Source: an uncultured Clostridia bacterium (lineage in GTDB: Bacteria > Bacillota_A > Clostridia > Christensenellales > CAG-138). From it: 24,389 bases of DNA. The notes beneath the pieces are model-generated. The model saw only the letters and a list, made by a program, of their open reading frames with translations. It searched no databases and had not been told where the DNA came from. Numbering within the stretch: the stretch's first letter is position 1; each line of letters opens with the position of its first letter. This document shows, in pieces, positions 21,823-24,389 of this stretch. Position numbers and translations under genes: made by a program. Where the stretch lies: assembly GCA_946623765.1 (NCBI GenBank), contig CAMORL010000010.1, forward strand, positions 1-24,389. Direction: 5' to 3'.

Positions 21823-22512
21823 ATGAAGCACGGTAAGAATTATATCGAAAGCAAGAAGCTGATCGACAGCACCAAGCAGTACGATGTCCGCGAAGGTATC
21901 GAAGCGGTGCTGAACAGCGCAAAGGCAAAGTTTGACGAAACGATCGAAGTCTCCGTCCGTCTGGGCGTCGACTCCCGTCACGCAGACCAGCAGGTCCGCG
22001 GCGCGATCGTTCTGCCGCACGGCACGGGCAAGACCGTCCGCGTCCTCGTTTTCGCAAAGGCCGACAAGGCGCGCGAAGCACAGGAAGCCGGTGCAGATTT
22101 CGTCGGCGATGAAGACATGGTCAAGAAGATCCAGACCGAGAACTGGTTTGGATTCGACGTCTGCGTCGCGACCCCGGACATGATGGGTATCGTCGGCCGC
22201 ATCGGCCGCGTCCTCGGTCCGAAGGGCTTGATGCCGAACCCGAAGAGCGGTACGGTCACCATGGACGTCACCAAGGCGGTCCACGACATCAAAGCCGGTA
22301 AGGTCGAGTATCGTGTCGACAAGACCAACATCATCCACTGCCCGATCGGCAAGAAGTCCTTCGGCGTCGATAAGCTCGAAGAGAACCTCAACACCCTGAT
22401 GGATGCCATCGTCAAGGCAAAGCCGGCAGCGGCAAAGGGCACCTACATCAAGAGCCTCGTGGTTTCCTCCACGATGGGCCCGGGCGTCAAGTTCAACTCG
22501 CTGAAGTTCTGA
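21823..22512 (+). CDS. rplA: 50S ribosomal protein L1
   Basis: 229 aa, full length. Starts [20 protein letters not shown] and has the conserved [16 protein letters not shown] and [18 protein letters not shown] blocks. L1 binds the L1 stalk of 23S rRNA and often represses its own mRNA. The ATG at 21823 is chosen over a frame extension to 21793 because GAGGAGG (21808-21814) is 8 nt upstream. It is followed by a strong terminator, so rplJ and rplL are not part of this unit. Confidence 0.98.
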   Translation: MKHGKNYIESKKLIDSTKQYDVREGIEAVLNSAKAKFDETIEVSVRLGVDSRHADQQVRGAIVLPHGTGKTVRVLVFAKADKAREAQEAGADFVGDEDMVKKIQTENWFGFDVCVATPDMMGIVGRIGRVLGPKGLMPNPKSGTVTMDVTKAVHDIKAGKVEYRVDKTNIIHCPIGKKSFGVDKLEENLNTLMDAIVKAKPAAAKGTYIKSLVVSSTMGPGVKFNSLKF

Positions 22513-22523
22513 GCGTAACCACG

Positions 22524-22550
22524 AAAGAGACCGTGAAAACGGTCTCTTTT
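22524..22550 (+). terminator. Terminator of the rpmG-rplA unit
   Basis: Perfect 10-bp stem (22524-22533 with 22540-22549), 6-nt loop, ending in TTTT. It begins 12 bp after the rplA stop. Confidence 0.9.
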
Positions 22551-22553
22551 CTG

Positions 22554-22582
22554 TTGCGCCGTGACGGAAACCGTGATACGAT
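22554..22582 (+). promoter_or_regulatory. Promoter of the transglutaminase-like gene
   Basis: TTGCGC (22554-22559), a 17-bp spacer, then TACGAT (22577-22582) with TGA just before it. The predicted start is about 22589, directly at an in-frame ATG (22590). Confidence 0.5.
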
Positions 22583-22613
22583 GGAGGCAATGAATCGAAA
22601 CAGGCGGAGAAGA

Positions 22614-23501
22614 ATGTCCTATATTCATCCGGAAGACAGCAGAATAGCGGCGTTCATCAAAGCGCAGATACACGACACGGGCAGTGCGGAGGCGGTATCG
22701 AAGTCGCTCTTGCTGTGGTTTGATAAAAACGTCGGATACAGCAGACTGAACGCGCCTTTTTATCCGCTGCAAAGAAGCGATCTGGACGTATTGACCATGC
22801 GATGCGGCACATGCGGCGATTATTCCAATCTGATTGTTTCGGTATTGGTCCATCTCGGATATGAAGCGGCTTATGCGTACGTGCATAAGGATTGCTACGG
22901 CGACGCACAGGACCACATCTGCGCCGCTGTTCGGGACGGGCAAAAATGGGCTTTGATCGACGCAACGATGCCGTACAGAAAATGGTACGGGTTTCGCTGC
23001 CCGCACCGGGAGTATGAGCTGCTGTCCGTAAATGCCTTTGCTGAAAAGATGAAGCAGGAAGAAGCCTGCTGGACGGATGCTGCGAAACAATACGGGAACG
23101 TTTTGTATGCGGGCTTGTTGTATGCGCCGTGGATTCATGAACGGATCATCCGGGAAACCGGGACTGTCCTGGAGCGAGCGTTTTATCTGTTGACACCGGA
23201 CACGCAAATGCGCTGGGCGCTGCATGTATATTTCCTGAAATACACAAAGGAACACGGTTCCGTTCCCGTAACGTGCATGATTGCGGACGGAACGCGGATC
23301 TATCGCTTTTCCCGGGAAGCGCCGAAAACGATTTGGGACGACGGGCAGTGGGGCGAAGCGTATCCGGAAGACAGAATTCCCGATGTGTTTCAAACGGAGA
23401 CGCTGCACGAATTGCAAGCTTCCATTGACGCAGATCTGCCGAAGATCACGAATATTCTGCTTTACGCAGAACACGCTGCAAAGTCCGATGAATCTGTATG
23501 A
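22614..23501 (+). CDS. Transglutaminase-like (cysteine-protease fold) protein
   Basis: 295 aa from this start. GTCGDYSNL (C67), DHIC (H101) and WALID (D116) give the Cys-His-Asp triad of the bacterial transglutaminase-like superfamily, which includes peptidases, deamidases and cross-linking enzymes; the reaction here is unknown. The C-terminal half (about 140-295) is unfamiliar. No signal peptide or span is seen, so it is probably cytoplasmic. The start is uncertain: ATG 22614 has GGAG (22606-22609) 4 nt upstream, while ATG 22590 (MNRNRRRR, 8 residues longer) sits at the predicted transcript start. A farther extension to 22533 runs through the rplA terminator and is rejected. Single-gene unit. 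Confidence 0.8.
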   Translation: MSYIHPEDSRIAAFIKAQIHDTGSAEAVSKSLLLWFDKNVGYSRLNAPFYPLQRSDLDVLTMRCGTCGDYSNLIVSVLVHLGYEAAYAYVHKDCYGDAQDHICAAVRDGQKWALIDATMPYRKWYGFRCPHREYELLSVNAFAEKMKQEEACWTDAAKQYGNVLYAGLLYAPWIHERIIRETGTVLERAFYLLTPDTQMRWALHVYFLKYTKEHGSVPVTCMIADGTRIYRFSREAPKTIWDDGQWGEAYPEDRIPDVFQTETLHELQASIDADLPKITNILLYAEHAAKSDESV

Positions 23502-23516
23502 TTTTGCTTTGACGTG

Positions 23517-23546
23517 TTGCACTGCACGTGCGCTCTGTGCTATACT
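23517..23546 (+). promoter_or_regulatory. Promoter of the M3 oligoendopeptidase gene
   Basis: TTGCAC (23517-23522), an 18-bp spacer, then TATACT (23541-23546) preceded by TGC (extended -10). The transcript would start near 23553. Confidence 0.65.
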
Positions 23547-23575
23547 GATTTCATAGAAAACAGGAGGAAAAAGCT

Positions 23576-24389
23576 ATGTGGAAATTCTCGGAACTGCCCT
23601 ATGAACGCGTGGACGTCGACAAGTTCATCGAAGACGGTCTGAAGCTGGTCGAAGCGTTTGAGAACGCAAAGACCGCGCAGGAAGCGATCGACGCGTATTA
23701 TGCCATGGATGAGCGTTCGCAGAAGGTCGCGACGATGTTCACGATCTCTCATATCCGGCATGACGTGAACACGAAGGACGAGTTTTACGATGCGGAGCAG
23801 ACGTACTACGATCAGAACCTTTCGAAGACGATGGTTCTCAACGAGCGGCAGCTCAAGGCGATGGTCAACCATCCGTTCCGCAAGGAACTCGAAGCCGAGC
23901 TCGGCAAGATCGTCTTTACGCAGGCGGACGCGCAGGTCAAGCTGGCGGACGAGCGCCTGATCCCCGGCATGACCAAGGATCAGATGCTTCGGAGCAAGTA
24001 TTCCAAGCTCACCGCGGGCTGCACGACCGAGTACATGGGTGAGACGTGCAATTTCTACGGGCTTTTGAAATTCATGCAGAATCCGGATCGCAAGGTGCGT
24101 GAAGGCGCGTTCCGCAAGTGGGCGGAGATGTACGCGGGCATCGCCGATCAGCTCGACGATATCTACGACGAGATGGTCAAGACCCGCACCGAAATGGCGC
24201 AGCTGATCGGCTATGAGAATTATATTCCGTACGCGTATCTGTCCCGCGGACGCTATGACTATACCAAGGACGACGTGGAACGCTTCCGCGAAGGCGTCAA
24301 AAAATACGTCGTGCCCGCAGTCGCCCGCATTCATGAGCGTCAGGCAAAGCGCATCGGCGTCGAGAAGCTGCATTATTACGACGAATCCT
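23576..24389 (+). CDS. pepF: M3-family oligoendopeptidase (PepF-like), cut by the window end
   Basis: First 271 aa; the frame is still open at the window edge. The N-terminal helical region (MWKFSELPYERVDVDKF...) with Y-YLSRGRYDYTKDDVERFREGV near 245-265 is typical of M3 oligoendopeptidases, which cut short peptides inside the cell. The HExxH zinc motif would be beyond the window (full length normally about 560-600 aa). AGGAGG (23562-23567) is 8 nt before the ATG, with a good promoter. It would suit degradation of peptides brought in by the transporter upstream (inference). Confidence 0.88.
   Translation, partial: MWKFSELPYERVDVDKFIEDGLKLVEAFENAKTAQEAIDAYYAMDERSQKVATMFTISHIRHDVNTKDEFYDAEQTYYDQNLSKTMVLNERQLKAMVNHPFRKELEAELGKIVFTQADAQVKLADERLIPGMTKDQMLRSKYSKLTAGCTTEYMGETCNFYGLLKFMQNPDRKVREGAFRKWAEMYAGIADQLDDIYDEMVKTRTEMAQLIGYENYIPYAYLSRGRYDYTKDDVERFREGVKKYVVPAVARIHERQAKRIGVEKLHYYDES

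Noticed and set aside
23524..23531. GCACGTGC palindrome upstream of pepF as an operator
   Set aside because: Only 8 bp, single occurrence, no matching regulator nearby; expected by chance in this composition.

Overview
The window looks like chromosome of a Gram-positive, gut-type member of the Clostridia (Bacillota). Signs are strong AGGAGG ribosome binding sites, sigma-A type promoters (TTGACA/TTGCAN, 17-18 bp spacer, often TGn-extended -10), four-cysteine zinc-type L28 and L33 proteins, a lipobox lipoprotein, a YoaR/VanW-type wall protein, and codon use favouring G/C. Genus cannot be fixed from the sequence. I see no mobile element, CRISPR array, tRNA or rRNA.

Layout. 1-2475: a VanW-domain membrane protein (-) diverges from trmL (+) across a compact pair of back-to-back promoters. 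2554-5774: rpmB with its own promoter and terminator, then a tight trio (TrmH/SpoU-family RNA methyltransferase, P-loop ATPase-CYTH fusion, CPBP membrane protease) ending in a hairpin shared with the convergent operon. 5792-10118 (-): a six-gene operon, read right to left: two MFS transporters, a 112-aa membrane protein, two tiny single-span proteins (54 and 58 aa) that look like tandem paralogues, and an M28 peptidase. Most junctions are ATGA overlaps or stops inside the next ribosome binding site. 10226-10849: an unknown four-span membrane protein.

11103-19467 is the most unusual part. It is an oligopeptide ABC importer operon (binding lipoprotein, two permeases, two ATPases, one 59-aa membrane protein) behind a full-consensus promoter with a candidate catabolite-response (cre) site. 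Three components have non-standard architecture. The binding protein seems to carry its usual C-terminal module at the N-terminus. The OppC-like permease has a seven-repeat RCC1-like beta-propeller inserted in its first extracytoplasmic loop. The OppF-like ATPase has a ~175-residue charged, helical insertion between Walker A and the Q-loop. A terminator-like hairpin after the binding-protein gene probably keeps the downstream genes at a lower level.

19737-22550 is the rpmG-secE-nusG-rplK-rplA transcription unit. Its SecE is enlarged by an N-terminal multi-span membrane domain. A hairpin lies at the predicted 5' end of the transcript, and an L1-site-like element precedes rplK. The unit stops after rplA instead of running on to rplJL. 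22614-24389: a cytoplasmic transglutaminase-like protein and the start of an M3 oligoendopeptidase that runs off the end of the window. Peptide uptake plus M28 and M3 peptidases suggest a peptide-using lifestyle (inference).
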